From the NCBI GenBank assembly GCA_018894105.1, contig CM032123.1, forward strand, positions 4,961,001-5,025,000: a stretch of DNA of 64,000 bases. The letters run 5' to 3'. Shown piece after piece: positions 1-12,489 of the stretch (the stretch's first letter is position 1; every line of letters begins with the position of its first letter). The position numbers and the translations under genes were made by a program. Under the pieces are notes generated by a model. The model saw nothing but the letters and a program-made list of their open reading frames with translations. It was not told the DNA's origin and made no database searches. Source of the DNA: Jacaranda mimosifolia (Eukaryota > Streptophyta > Magnoliopsida > Lamiales > Bignoniaceae).

Positions 1-372
1 GCCTAAGGATTAAAATTAGGATTTGGATTCATTCCCGGAAGAATTGGAGGTTGTATTTGAGAGCAAGAACTTCTGTATGATGTCATTCCTGCTCTGATAC
101 TGAATGTGGGTCTGAATCGAGTTCAAGCAACTTTGATGATTCTATAAGAGCACCATTTGTCTTTTCAACCGCTTGAGATTGATTTACAGTTTCAGTTTGT
201 GGATCATGAAGTCTAAATCATGATTTGGCCCAAAAGTTGGATCTTGTTTTCATTCATGAATAGGGAATGCAGTGCTCTGACTTTTGCAAGAATCTTGTTC
301 TTAATGTGCATGTAATGAACGATGTAGATTATTTAAGTTAACCAAACCTATTTTATAAATTTTCTTCTACAG

Positions 373-2106
373 ATATGAAAGTGGTGATAGATTGAGTCCT
401 GAACATGAGAGAACTATTCTGGAGAGATTGCTACCATATCATCCAGAGTGTGAAAAGAAGATTGGATGTGGAGTTGATTACATCACGGTATCTCCCCTCG
501 TCCTACTCTCTCATGCGCATGATGGACGTGATAGTTCTATTGGTTTTTATTGGCTTATATTTTGTGATTCAAATGTTTTTGCTCAGTTATATTTGAATTT
601 TCTCTATGGTGACCTAGAAGATAGCTTCACAAAGCATGAGTAGCGCAAGAACTCCACAGCTGAAACTTTTATGAAAGTGTTACACGGCAGTTCTAGATTT
701 CTGCATATGACAATACAAGTAGACAGGAAGACATCCAGAAATTTACTACAGACAATTTATGTGAAAGTATGCATGTCCCTAATATTGGCTTTAGTATTCT
801 AGTATGACATTACTATATTGTTCTGTGATATGCTGAATATGATGTAAGATAGTTAAATGATTAGGTTCACACAGGCTTCTCGGAAGCCATAATCCATACA
901 ATGAGCAGCACAATCCTTTAATGCTTGTCAACATGGAAGAACTTGTGAAGCATATGCCAAGACAATTGTAGTACTCTTTCTAGATGAACAATCTCATGTC
1001 CTTATGATCAATATGTGAGACTATTTGCCCAATGTTAGCCTTTTCATGCTGGCTTCATCTTTTTGTGAAAGTTACAGCTTTTATACCCTTCCTTTTGAGA
1101 CACTAAGAAGCCGTTTCTCAAAAAAAGTTCATTGCTTCTTAGTATCGGCATGTAGATGTACAAAAACCAGAATTTTTCATAGGAGGGAAAGATCTGTCAA
1201 TAGTCAGCATGGCTGCTTCTAATTTTTCAGTCTCGGCACTATTACATCTTTTTGGCTTGTTCATGTGAGGTTTCCTGCCTGCATAAACACATAATGATTA
1301 CTTACTTCAGAAACTCAGAAAGTTCCTCTCTCTTTTCTTCTTTTCTTGGAACTAAAATTAGTCTATTGGATGACAAAAGCCTTCACAGTGGTCGTAAGTG
1401 TCTATTATGTTGTCAAAATGCACTCACTGGAAAGTATTAAAAAAAGACATTGAAATAAAAATGATAATATGGCTTCCTTTGTGTCTTTTGTTTGTAGGCA
1501 ACTCTACCAGAGAGTTACCGTTTTCCCAAATCTGGAATTTGTTGAAGACAGATATCATTCAAAATTTTCTCGCAGGACATAGTTATGGAATGATTTCAAT
1601 TTTAGTTGACATCCAAATGCTTTAAGAAACTCCAAGTTCTCCTGTTTGTATTTAGTTAATCCATGGTCTTTTCTTTTGTGAGAGGAGGGAAAAGGATTGT
1701 GCAAATTAGTCCTATTGGATTGCTGAAGTTTCACAGTAAGATGCTATAAGGTTCAGGTCATTGTTGAACACTTTCTGGAGAAAGTATCATCTGGCAAAGG
1801 AGCATAAAAATGGAAACCTTTTACTTTCATAAATGTACTTATTTTCCTCCCATCCCTATGTTTTCCATCTAAATCAGTGTTATAGATGTGCTACGCCGAT
1901 GAGTGAGGGTTTTTTGTTTTCCTTGACAGATTGGATATCATCCTAATTTTGAAAGCTCGCGGTGCTTGTTCATAGTTCGTAAAGATGGAGAATTGGTCGA
2001 TTTCTCTTACTGGAAATGCATAAAGGGTTTGATAAGAAAAAACTACCCTCTGTATGCCGACAGCTTTATTCTCAGGCATTTTAGGAGACGTAGGCGTAGC
2101 GACTGA
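373..2106 (+). CDS. DCL-like (DeCL/DUF3223) protein, last two exons
   Basis: The two exons seen are 373-487 and 1930-2106, joined by a 1,442-bp intron (donor GTATCT at 488, acceptor TTGACAG ending at 1929). Both sides are in phase. The joined frame reads YESGDRLSPEHERTILERL, then CGVDYIT joined to IGYHPNFESSRCLFIVRKDG, then LVDFSYWKCIKGLIRKNYP, ending RHFRRRRRSD and TGA at 2104-2106. This is the whole conserved core of the DCL/DeCL family (DUF3223), known from tomato DCL, which is needed for chloroplast development and plastid rRNA maturation, and from the C-termini of Pol IV/Pol V largest subunits. The stop right after the basic tail suggests a stand-alone DCL-type protein, not a polymerase subunit. 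The N-terminal exon(s), including any transit peptide, lie upstream or were not resolved in bases 1-372. Organelle targeting is therefore inferred only. Confidence 0.82.
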
Positions 2107-3929
2107 AGGTAAATTTTTTCCACCTTTGTGATAGATTATGCATTTGGCGCCAAGATTTTCTTTTCCTTTTCTTTTTTCCTCTCTATTGCTTAGTGTATCA
2201 ACTCAGTTCTAAAGGTTATCATTTTAGTTAGAGTTGGTGATTGAAATTAGTGAAATATACCTTTAAGGGAGAGCTTAGTTGGTATATGATTGCTTAAAGT
2301 AAAATAGTTGCTTCTTGTACTTAAACATTAAATTAAACTATTTGGCAAAGATATGCAAGTATCTTTTTATGCTGTAATCTAAGGTTGCTCTCTCTTCTAT
2401 GCCTTTTGTATCATTTGTTTTTCTTGAGAAAACACTGCAAAGACAAACATTATAGTTGTGCCTATATAATAATGGGATTTGGAACTTTAGCTTTGGCACT
2501 GTGGAATTGGAGCCTTAAATTAGATCTCACAACATGAACTGATATGTGAGAAATAATTTCTAAGTTAGAATTGTTTGGCATTACAACGTTTTGATTGTTA
2601 GTTAAGAAGATTTTGTGGAGATCAAATAGGTCACTAAGAGTGCGATTAGTGAGTAACAAATGACTTTCTTAGATCATTAAGTGGGGTAATTATACTATAA
2701 TACTAAGGGGCAATGTGGCGAATTCGGTGTAACGGCATTTAAGAAAATCCAAAAAATAGTTATCTTGTATTAATTGTATTTTTTGTAAGTGGGGGTGTAA
2801 ATGCATCGTTGATTTGTGAATCTAGTGAATCAATTCGAGTAACGTTCGATCTTAAGTTTAAGTTTTTTCTTGAATTCTCAAGTACAAGTGTTTCAAAGAT
2901 TCTGAGCCAGCTTTTATTCTTTTATTTTAAACATTTAATTTTATTATTAGTAATAATGAAAAAACAGTGGTTTTTTAATAAAACAAAGTTAGATTTATTT
3001 ATAATTTAATGTACAAATATTAAGTGAAAAAGTAACAATATTATTTTACTAATTCATGCGTAAAAATAAGATAAAAATAATTTGCAATCGTCTGTGATTT
3101 TTATTAAAAACATATAGAAGTAGTGGTGATAGAAAATTCATAATAATAAAACAATACTATTATTTAGAATAATAAATTTATAATCTGAATTAATCTAAAT
3201 ACCTTTTCTTTATAAGTGAGGTTTGAGCTCCATATTTTTAAGATCAATTTGTTATGAGCTTAATTTTACAAATTTCTCAAATGCGAGTTCAAAAATTTTC
3301 ACAAAAAAACTTAATTCGAACTGGATTTTTTTGTCTCCCTAGTTATAACTTATAAGTGGAATATAAGGGCTATTAATGGTATAAAACCCACGGAAAATTT
3401 CTTCATTCCTGTGATACTTGATGCATCCATCCACTGAAGGTATTTTGATTCCTTGTGTTATTATGAAGAAAACAAAATTGGCCACATCACTACTCAATTT
3501 ATTCATTACATATTACATACTACTAAAAAAGTATAGATTTGAGGCCTATTAATTGTGGCGCTTATAAATTAATTCACAAAAAATAAGTTGAAAGAACCCC
3601 TTATTTTAAATAGCCTTTCAGAAAAATGGTCTAATCTTTAAAAGCATTCTTAAGTCTCCAAATGTTTATAAACTACCTCTAAAAGGTACATGTGGAGGCA
3701 ATTTAAAAAGAAAATTCTAATTTTATTACGATTATACTTATAAAGACTTATTCTCGAGTGCATTCATATGCATTAAAGGTTTCTATAACTTTTGCAAATA
3801 AATAAACAGTCAAAAGAAATACTTTTTATATCACTACACCTTTAGTATTATTCTTAGTTGGATTGAGTACAATGCGCTTGGTCCAATCAAGATCATTAAA
3901 TTGAGATGAATGAGTGGTGAAAACTTTCC

Positions 3930-3951
3930 TTTTTTTTTTTTTTTTTTTTTT
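3930..3951. repeat. poly(T) tract
   Basis: An uninterrupted run of about 22 T. It could be a simple repeat or the poly(A) end of an old minus-strand retroposon; no retroposon body was recognised beside it. Confidence 0.8.
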
Positions 3952-5382
3952 AACTTGTACACTCGATCCATTGTAAATCCACCTGCATGCCTTGCCAATA
4001 AAGGATCATGGGTTCTCTTACTTTACCCTCAGAATTTGGAAAAATAATGAGTAAGATTGATGTGCTAGTAACTAAACTCATGAATTGACCCACAACTTCA
4101 AATTGTAACATATACCATCCAATCTATCTCACTATAACAATACGTCACAAAGAAACTTAGAAAATGAATAAAATGTTTGTCTTTTGCAATGCTGTCAACT
4201 GCTCACAGGCAGACTGAGATTTTCTTGGGATTGTGATGTGAAAGTACCCCCGACTTCAGCCCTTCATTGGAGAGCCTGTGGGGAGAACATTTTAACTAGA
4301 AATTTCATTAATTCTTGATGTTGATTTCAAAGTTAATCATCTGTTTTTAATCCCAAAAGCCATCCTTTTCTATTTTAGCTGTTTAAACTTCTCATCTTTT
4401 CAAGAATTAATGTTGAAAAAGAAGCAAACACCAATCTTTATCCAAGTGTCCTAACTTTGTTTGTCACCAAAGTATGTCAAAATTGAGGATTTTGACTTCA
4501 GTTATTACAATCAATTTTAAAGTTTCTTATTAGAGGTAAAAGCCAATCATGGTACTAATGTCCCATTTTGCTGAAACATACGTAGGTAATTTCCATGTCT
4601 TTTCTTGTGAATGTTTCTTTTTCCCTTTTTTTTACCTCAATAAATTTTTTTTCCAACGAATTCATGTCTTATCTGCATCATAAATATGTGTTTATCTATA
4701 TATTTTTTAATTAAATTTAAAAAAATTTATTGCTCCAGCCCAGAATACAATTAATTCAACATGTCGGCTAATTGGATAAATTCAATACCAAAGGTCATAA
4801 TCCTATCCTGGTAGATCAATTATTGTTGAGTGTTGACAAAGAAACACACCCACACAAAAATGTTTTCTTTTGTCCCTCACCCAAAGGATGCCAAATGTTG
4901 GATATTTAGTAAGAGACTCTAAATTCAATGAAACAGTCTTCTCATTGTTGTACATATTGGCCAATCATGGCATCAAGAGCCATTGTTGGCCCTGTATTTC
5001 TTTTTCCCTTCTTTGTGGAGACTTCTTGTGATGCTTGAAACAAGTATAAAGAAAACTACACATTTATTCTTAGAAAATAAATAAAAATAATTATGGCTTG
5101 GATATTCGTGTATTTTATCATCCGAGTTGAATAGATCTGACTCGAATTAGATCAACGATCAAATTAATTCAATTATAAAAAAATTTAAGAAAAGTGGATG
5201 CCGCAAATTTATAATCATATCATCAAATACTTGTCAAATGGCATCAATTCATGGATACTTATTCATCAGTTTATTTCTATATATACGATCTTCAACATCT
5301 TTAATTTCTCCATATATTTTTAAATTCAAATAAATTAGGCACTAATTTGATCATTGAAAATTTTTGTAAGTTATATCCAATA

Positions 5383-6109
5383 TTTTTAAAATCGGACCGG
5401 ATCAGCGGCCAGATCGGTCAGACCAGTGACCCGATATCAGTCCAGTTCGATTGAAGCATAAAAATCAGTGACGGTCAAATTTTGTGAAAATTGAGTACCG
5501 ATTCAACCAATTTTTGATCGGTTCACTTTTTTTTAATTATTATTATTTTTTTGAAAATTTAAAAATTAATTTAAAAAAAAAAGGAAAGAAAGAAAAAGTA
5601 AAAAAAGAAAAGAGAAATTATGAGTTGAAGGTGATGATTAAAGATTTTGGACATGTAATTTTTTGAAATGTGAATTTATTTTCTTGAAATTTAATGATGT
5701 GGTAGTTATATGTGAATGCTTATGTTTAATTTGTTATTTTATTTTGTTTAATCTCTCTTCAATTATATTGAATTTTTAGCATAGAATAATTTATTTTTAC
5801 TTGGAGTTGAAGCATGAAATGAATAATTACTTAAATTAATGTAAAACATTATTTTTTATTTAATTATAGTTGACTAATTGTGAAATAGTATTATTTTCTA
5901 AAAAACATACTTAAAAATAAGTTGAAATTTTTTCAAATAATATTTTTTCGATATTAATTGGAAGTTTTATTTTTTGTTAATATTAAAATATTATATATTT
6001 TTATAAAAGTAAATATAATTATTATGTCGTTATGACGTCATACCGATTAAATCGGTTGAACCAGTAACCAATGACGTCACTGATTCTTTATCCAGTCCGA
6101 TTTTAAAAA
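5383..6109. mobile_element. Non-autonomous DNA transposon with 19-bp terminal inverted repeats
   Basis: The left end (5383-5401) begins TTTTTAAAATCGG. The right end (6091-6109) is its inverse complement with one mismatch in 19. Subterminal sequence on both sides is rich in CGGT/ACCGG-type motifs, also in inverted sense (for example AGATCGGTCAGACCAGTGAC on the left and AATCGGTTGAACCAGTAACC on the right). The interior is AT-rich and has no transposase. I see no clear target-site duplication, so the superfamily is not assigned. Overall it resembles dispersed plant elements with 'AAAACCGGACCGG' ends. Confidence 0.65.
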
Positions 6110-7672
6110 CGTTAGTTAATTCTCATCAAACACGAAAACTAAAGTAGTTTTGAATTAATTTGACCAAACTAAGATCAACCTAATTCTAGTGCATCAAATT
6201 TTTCGGAGCTTTTTGTCAAAGGATCATCTTCAAGCTAAAGACAAAAACTATACCTACAATGGATTACTTCCTAATGTAAAATGCCATTGTTACACTCTTA
6301 AGTCTTAACAACATTCCCATGAAGGAATTATTTCCTAATAGCACTTCGACTTGGAAAACCTGAAAGCTTTTTCTTTTTTCTTTTTTCATTTTTACATTCT
6401 TGATTATTGATAATTTCGAGTATTTCTTTCTCTTTCTTTTTTCTTTTTAAGGCGGGGGATCATTCCTCAATCTGATTTGAGTATCTCCGCGGCTTCGAAC
6501 CCATCCCCAATTTAAGGCTAAAATTGGTGCAATCATAGTTGTTTCGGCCCCCAAATCGCCCATATTAGGATCACAGACCCGTGCAATTAGGTTCGACGAA
6601 GATATTATTACTTTCTTGTTCATTCATTCCTTATTTAACACAAAATTGGGACACAATCACTCTCCGAACATGGGGGATATATTGTGGAATATATTACTTA
6701 GGTAGATCTGAGTTGATTTTTTGTCTTTCAAGATATTCTATGTACTATTTGTGCCCAGTTGCCATGTGCTAATCTCGTATAATAATGCCCCCCAACCTTA
6801 AGTGCTGGTCACGTTCGTACCTTGGCCCCAAAATTTCTCTCTAAATGGTTAGCTCTTCGATGGGTTTTACCCGCCAACAAAGAATGCACGCTATGAGATG
6901 TTAATAATGAATGTTGTCCTCTAGATTTATGATGTCACTTTTTGTTTAATTTCTTTAACATTTTTTCTTTATTCATTAAAAAAATATTGAGGTATTAGCT
7001 ATGCTCAATTCGTTGCTAATGTTAAATATGTGCAGTTTTAGTTATAAAATTTACTTAATCAAATTTGAAATAATTGCTCCCCTGACTACGATAAATTCAT
7101 AGGTGATGATTATTCTTTATTTATATATTATTAATTTTTCTCCACATAATGCATAATTAATCTGTTGCATTTCTAAAGAATGAGGCTACGAATTGATAAT
7201 TAATAATTTTTATTGTCTGTTATTTAAAAAAAATAATGCATTTGCTATGACAATCGTAGTTATAATTTGTAGGTATAGTTATGCAATTAATTTCATAGCA
7301 ATTTTTCTATAGTAGATATTTAATTTTTTGATAGTGATTTTAATTTATAGTATTTTCTTTAAGGTTTTGTAAGAGTAAAAAAGTTGTAGAGAAATTATAA
7401 TAAAATTTAATATTATTGAAAATAATAATGAAAAATATTAAGAAGTCTCAAAGTTAAACGATGGTTACTTTTAATTTTTAACTTTTATTTATTTGCTTTT
7501 ATAGAATTAAGAATAGAAGCAATACTTTCAAATACCAACAACTAAAAATCAATTGAAAATTAAATGTATTTTTTAAAAATTATTGCAAATACTCTCTTTA
7601 TTTTAAAAATAAAGAACTAAAATATAGTAAATGTGTCAAGCTGATAAAATTAAAAAGCTGGCGGACTATGAC

Positions 7673-8005
7673 TTTGTTTGGTTATGTTTCCCCAAACAAT
7701 ATTCTCCAAAATAATATTGTTTTGAGGAAATATAATCAGACATATCCCCATTTTTTCTTCAAAACGCACATTCTTTATATATACATATATATACTATATC
7801 ATATATTTTTATTATTATTCTAACACTAAAATAATCACTTAATTTCATTTTCACCCCAAAAACCCAACAAAAAAATATTAATTTGACTGTTACATCAAAA
7901 AATATATCACCCAAAAGATAAATAAACATACCAAAAATAACTTTCACATTTTTCAATAATTCATTCTCCCAAAATACATAATAAAATCAAACAAAAAACA
8001 TAACC
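7673..8005. repeat. Short inverted-repeat (MITE-like) element, copy A
   Basis: The left end reads TTTGTTTGGTTATGTTT and the right end CAAACAAAAAACATAACC, an approximate inverted repeat. The interior is AT-rich and non-coding. Similar sequence recurs at 8173-8470 and 19610-20218, so this is a dispersed family. Confidence 0.45.
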
Positions 8006-8172
8006 TATGTATCTTCGAAAATGGCGTAAACCATGCACATGATCCGGTAATTAATATATATATATATATATCTCTCAAGAGCTTTGGGTTTCCTATATGT
8101 AACGATGGACTTGACATCATTAGTTCTATTTCAACTTTGATAAATATTTTCGTAAGTGAGAAAAATAACGTC

Positions 8173-8470
8173 TTGTTTGTTTATGTTTTGTACAGACAAA
8201 ATTATTTGGGCAAAACATAAATAAATATACACTCATTTTTTTCTCCAAAATACTAAAATAATTTTTTTCAAAATATCATCTTCTATTCTTCATTATCCTC
8301 AAAACTTTTCTATTTCTCAATATATATATATATACATATATCATATATATTTTTTTATTATTCTTATAATAAAAAGTTACTCAATTTCATTTTCACCATA
8401 AAAACCAAACAAAAAGGCATTGATGTGATTGCTACACTAAAAAAATGTCTCCTCCAAAATATAAACAAAC
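8173..8470. repeat. Short inverted-repeat (MITE-like) element, copy B
   Basis: The left end reads TTGTTTGTTTATGTTTTG and the right end AAATATAAACAAAC. The interior shares the motif 'CCAAACAAAAAGGCATTGATGTGATTGCTAC' type sequence with copy A, in split form. Further related sequence in opposite orientation lies at 8592-8700, which suggests a second, partial copy next to it. Confidence 0.4.
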
Positions 8471-8720
8471 ATACCAACACTCTTTAAAACAAATTTCTAA
8501 CTATTCTCTAAAATATAAAGTAATTTTTGGTTATAAATTGTATGTTTTGTATTATGTATTTTGAGAGTGGAGTTGGGGAATGTGATGAATGTTTGTTTAT
8601 GTTTTAAGGAATAGTTAGTAAATTATTTTGGAGAGTTTTGATATATTTGTTTATGTTTTGGGAAGAGAAAATTTTTACTGTAGCAATTAAATCAATATTT
8701 TTTTTTAGCAAAGCAAATAT

Positions 8721-8725
8721 ATTAT
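8721..8725. repeat. Target-site duplication, left (ATTAT)
   Basis: ATTAT directly precedes the left LTR and recurs directly after the right LTR at 19323-19327. A 5-bp duplication is typical of LTR-retrotransposon integration. Confidence 0.75.
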
Positions 8726-9505
8726 TGATGTGCTTATAACTGGATCAGATGATAGATTTGAAAGGTCCGACCTCTTTGGTTGAGCTATGGATGTAGTTGG
8801 GCGGAGTCCTCCAATCACGAGCAAACGTCAAGCTAGCCGATGTGCCCTCGGCTAAGGCACTCTAACGCTCAAGTCAGCACGGGGTCGACTAGATATAATG
8901 AGCAGCAGAGTGTGGGCTTTGTATAGAGAATGGCATACCTTTAGTAAAGCTGGAGATGGGGTATTTATAGCCTTCTCCTGGTAAGGGATTTGTATGTGAT
9001 GCCCCTAATATGTTGGGAGGGTCCTTGTCCTTACATGAGGGGCTTTTGGTCATCTCCCATTTCTGTACTATTCCAGGTGGCAATATCTCCAGGTTTCATG
9101 GGCAGAGTAGTACACTGTAGGAGCGCCTCCTGCCCAGGGTGGTAGCATGGGCGGTACTAGGGTGGCACGCGCCTTTAATGCAAAGGTATGCTGCATGTCA
9201 GGGTGGTTAATGCGACAGAGAGTTGATTCTACAATTAGTCGACCTCCCTGGTCAGTGATATGGTTGATCTTACGATGGGTTGGCACGCGGCGTAAGAAGT
9301 GGTCGAAAGGTCCAACAATGGCCCCGGTCTGTAGGCTGGTCGAATAACTGCCCCATCCAAGAGAGGTACGAGAGGTCGACTTGTCTGGTCGATTTGGGTC
9401 ATCGGATGTCGGCAGCACAATTGGCCCCTAACGACGAGATAGGTCTGATGCTACACCCTCGAGTCTGTGGTTTTTGGGCCGAGTCTATTGGGCTATCCCA
9501 TATCA
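8726..9505 (-). repeat. 3' LTR of Tat-like element copy 1
   Basis: On the plus strand it begins TGATG and ends ATATCA. It matches 18517-19322 along its length, but lacks the bases AGGGTAAAAACC near the start and a short segment around the equivalent of 19105. A minus-strand TATA motif (CTATAAATAC, 8961-8970) sits inside. Confidence 0.85.
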
Positions 9506-9523
9506 TGAGTCCCACCCACTTCC
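9506..9523 (-). other. Polypurine tract, Tat-like element copy 1
   Basis: Read on the minus strand the segment is GGAAGTGGGTGGGACTCA and abuts the LTR, as expected for the plus-strand DNA primer. The same position in copy 2 (58422-58440) has a longer G run. Confidence 0.7.
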
Positions 9524-9705
9524 AAATGCTGAACGAGAAGGATTAGGGAGTAGACTGTTGTGCAGTTATGAGGGTCCGTCGACGAGGGTTTTTGAAAGTC
9601 AACCTGGGTTTAGCGCATTTATGCACCGGTTACATCGTGCCAGACGCACGTCTAGCGGCGGTTACATCATCATTGCAGACGCTTAGGTTTCCCGCGCTTG
9701 CCTAC

Positions 9706-9715
9706 CTATAAATAG
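9706..9715 (+). promoter_or_regulatory. TATA box of antisense gene, copy 1
   Basis: CTATAAATAG lies 58 bp before the antisense-gene ATG at 9773 and outside the LTR. Copy 2 has TATAAATA at the homologous place (58646-58653), and the sequence upstream is recognisably related (GGTTACATCGTG in both). This suggests the antisense gene has a promoter separate from the LTR. Confidence 0.6.
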
Positions 9716-9772
9716 GCGCAACGAGTAAGTCCCTTCCCTAGTTTTCATTCGCGTTCCTCTTTTATTCTAGAA

Positions 9773-12111
9773 ATGCTGCGCTTATCTAATTCTGAGGGTA
9801 GTCAAGGAGGGGATAGTGAGGCTACTCATTCTGATCGGCCTGGGGGTTCATCAGAGGAGTCAAGTAGCTTGAGCTCCAGTAGCTCGAGCAGTGATTGTGC
9901 ACAACCTAAGGGTGATGTTGGGCCAAGTCAGGCCCTTTAATCGCATGGTCGATTATTCACCCCCAACCACTATAGTGAAATAGTGTCTACAATCACCCCT
10001 GTCAACCTGGCACGCATTAGGCTGTTGTATCATGTCCCCGAAGAGTATGAACTTTTAGCACCTAGACCCTCTGGTCGGATGCATCTACCTCCGGTTGGGT
10101 GTATAACTGTATTCAAGGATACCTTTAGATGTGGCCTTAGGTTCCCCTTAGGTGGTCCTATAGTCGACCTCCTTAGGGGTTTTGAAGTGTGTATAACCCA
10201 ACTGCTGCCGAATTATTTCTCGACAATATACAGCTTTGCCGTTCTAATGCACATATTCGACCAGCCTGCTACCTTCGCAAACTTCTCTAACCTTTTCCAC
10301 CTTCCTATGTCCCGAAAGTCGGGTAGTACCGAAAAATTAGGTTTTTATTACGTCACTGCTCGACCCCATCGGAAGTTTCTTGTTACCCTGACCTCTTCCT
10401 ACAAGTAAGAATGGAAAAAACGTTATTTGTATATTCGAGTGGCTGGGGCCTTCAATAGACCGAGGGGGTAATGGATGGGGTATGTCGAGATGCTAGGTAA
10501 CTTAACTCCAACTTGGCCCAACACATTCATCCAGGATTTGGTCAAGTTCGGTCAGGTGGAGGCCTCGATATTTATCGAGGAAAGGAGTTTGGTGTTAGCA
10601 CTCCGCTGGACTTGCCAGCGAATGATCGACTAGGTAGATTGTGTTGTCGATAATAGTTATTTTGTTTGTTTTTCCTATTTGATTTTAACCCTTTGTTTTT
10701 ATGCTACTTAGCAGATCGAGACGAGATCATGAACCCTTCAAGAGCAGAAGCTTTGGCGAGAGCTGAGAGAAACGAGTAGCGCCATTTGGCTCCTACAGCC
10801 CGTTGAAGGGCTGCTCCAGTTGCGGCAGCGAAGCCCAAGATGATGATGCCTTCACCGTTGCCCGCTCGACCCGTAGCGACCACAGGAAGCAGCCCAGCAG
10901 GTCGAGGAAAAGGCCCGTGGTCAAGCAGGCCGGACTTGCTCCTAAAAGGACAGCAGTCGAGAAGGGCGAAGGGAAAGCCACGGGGTCAGGCCAACCCTCC
11001 GGATATGACTTCTTTGGCCAGCGTGGGGATTACATGTTATTTCAACTGCCAAAACTGTTGTTGCCAAGGTTCGGAATGAAGCCGAGCATGGCTATTCACA
11101 ACTTTTATTCGATAGAGACGGTGGGGTCAACCGAGGCCGTTCCGCTAAAGGTGATGATGGCCAGACTGTTTGCGTCCGACCAGAATAAATTGATGGGGCT
11201 AAGCCAGGATGCCGTGCTCAGAGCTCTGGCTTATCACTCAAACAAGCTAAGCCTCTGATCGATAAGCTTGTATCATCGAGTTTTATTTGTAGGTCGAATA
11301 TTACTTTCTTATCAGGAATTCTATTTTTTAGGTGGGCCAACTAGGCTACCATTTTTATAGGAGGTCGGAGCTAGCCCTTGCCGACTGTGAGCATCTGTAA
11401 AATGGTGAAGACCTAGAGACTTTGAAGGCTCAACTCAAGTCTTCACAAACCAGGGTCGAGGAGTTGACCAAGGAGGTCGAAGAGCTCAATAATCAACTCC
11501 AATTGAAAGATAGTCAGTTGGTCACCTTTATTGAAGAAAAGACCAGAATGGACGAGCTGCTCAACCAGGCCTGAATGGATGCGCAGTATGGTTATGAGTC
11601 TGGTCGGATAGCTGGTCGGAACGCAGCGCTACAAGAGGCTCGGGTCGAATTATTTAGAAAGTTGTCGCTAACGAAGCGAGATGCCGTGCAATAATTTATG
11701 CTATGCTCGGCATTTTAAGATGCGAGCATTGTGTTTTCTTTAGATGACGCCAGGAATGCGTTCGATAAGGCGATCAAGCAACTACAGTTCCTGAGCTATT
11801 CTTTTCGACTTGAGGATAGGGATCGCATTAGCCCCATCCTGGATGAGCAGCTGCAGCCGTACCCTGAGGATGAGGAGGTCGATGCTGAAGAGGGAGCAGC
11901 GGAGGCTCCTACAGTCGAGGGGGTTGCAGAGGCTCCACCTGTCACACCCCTAACCGAGGCGCAAAAGAAGGTGGCTGAGGTGGCGAAAAAATTGGATGAG
12001 CTGGCGAAGGAGTTTGCCTTTGCGAGCGAGTTTGCGTTCGAGCTTTGTGACAGCATGGTCGATGCTGCCGAATACCTTCTTCCGCTTGAGGGAGGTTTTT
12101 TGGCCGACTAG
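9773..12111 (+). pseudogene. Antisense extra gene of Tat-like element copy 1 (Transposase_28-like + coiled coil), broken
   Basis: This gene runs opposite to gag/pol. Exon 1 starts at ATG 9773 with a Ser-rich leader (SSSLSSSSSSSD), then GRLFTPNHYSEIVSTITPVN and a domain with CGLRFPL, CITQLLPNYFSTIYSF, FANFSNLFHLP and GFYYVTARPHRKFLV. It resembles the plant 'putative gypsy-type transposon' (Transposase_28) family. An 81-bp intron (10634-10714) is followed by DRDEIMNPSRAEALARAERN. A later part (10803-11258) is basic (Arg/Lys), and the last exon from 11332 is acidic and coiled-coil-like (VEELTKEVEELNNQLQ, then DDARNAFDKAIKQLQ). Stops lie at 9938, 10406, 10469, 10777, 11399, 11573 and elsewhere, with at least one indel near 10780-10803. 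Function is unknown. Intron positions match copy 2. Confidence 0.75.
10634..10714 (+). other. Intron in antisense gene, copy 1
   Basis: Donor CTAG|GTAGATT and acceptor TTAGCAG|ATCGAG. Splicing joins G+AT to make Asp of DRDEIM. Copy 2 has an 84-bp intron (59676-59759) in the same phase at the same residue. Confidence 0.65.
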
Positions 12112-12489
12112 GCGGGGCTTTCCCAACAGACGACTACCGCTTTTCCCGTTGTTGTTGTAATGCCCGAGCCGAGAGCGAACAGCCCCGCGGTGGTTCCTAT
12201 TCCAATTCCCTCGATTGATGAGCTCGATCAAGCAATTGAAGAGGGTGCTCGAGGTGAACATGACATGGCACTGGATCGAGCTGATGCTCTTTTCTTGATG
12301 TATTTTTTACTTTCGTTCATTTGATGAATGTAATTGGGAAGGTTAAACTTGAATGACATATTATTTTCTTTGCCTTTAAAATATTTATTTTTGTCGAAAG
12401 ACAATTGATCTTAAGTAAACAATTCGATTTAATGAAGGTTGTCCTCGAGCGTTTATGTTGCTTTTGTGGTTATGCGCCTTTATTTATTG

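Larger units (their letters stand above)
2107..8720. other. AT-rich intergenic region, no host gene seen
   Basis: No exon-like coding was found on either strand between the DCL-like gene and the Gypsy element. The first few hundred bases probably hold the 3' UTR of the DCL-like gene. The rest is AT-rich DNA with a poly(T) run (3930-3951), a terminal-inverted-repeat element (5383-6109), CT-rich stretches near 6366-6450, (TA) tracts near 8053-8071 and 8321-8334, and several copies of a short inverted-repeat family from about 7673 onward. Confidence 0.6.
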
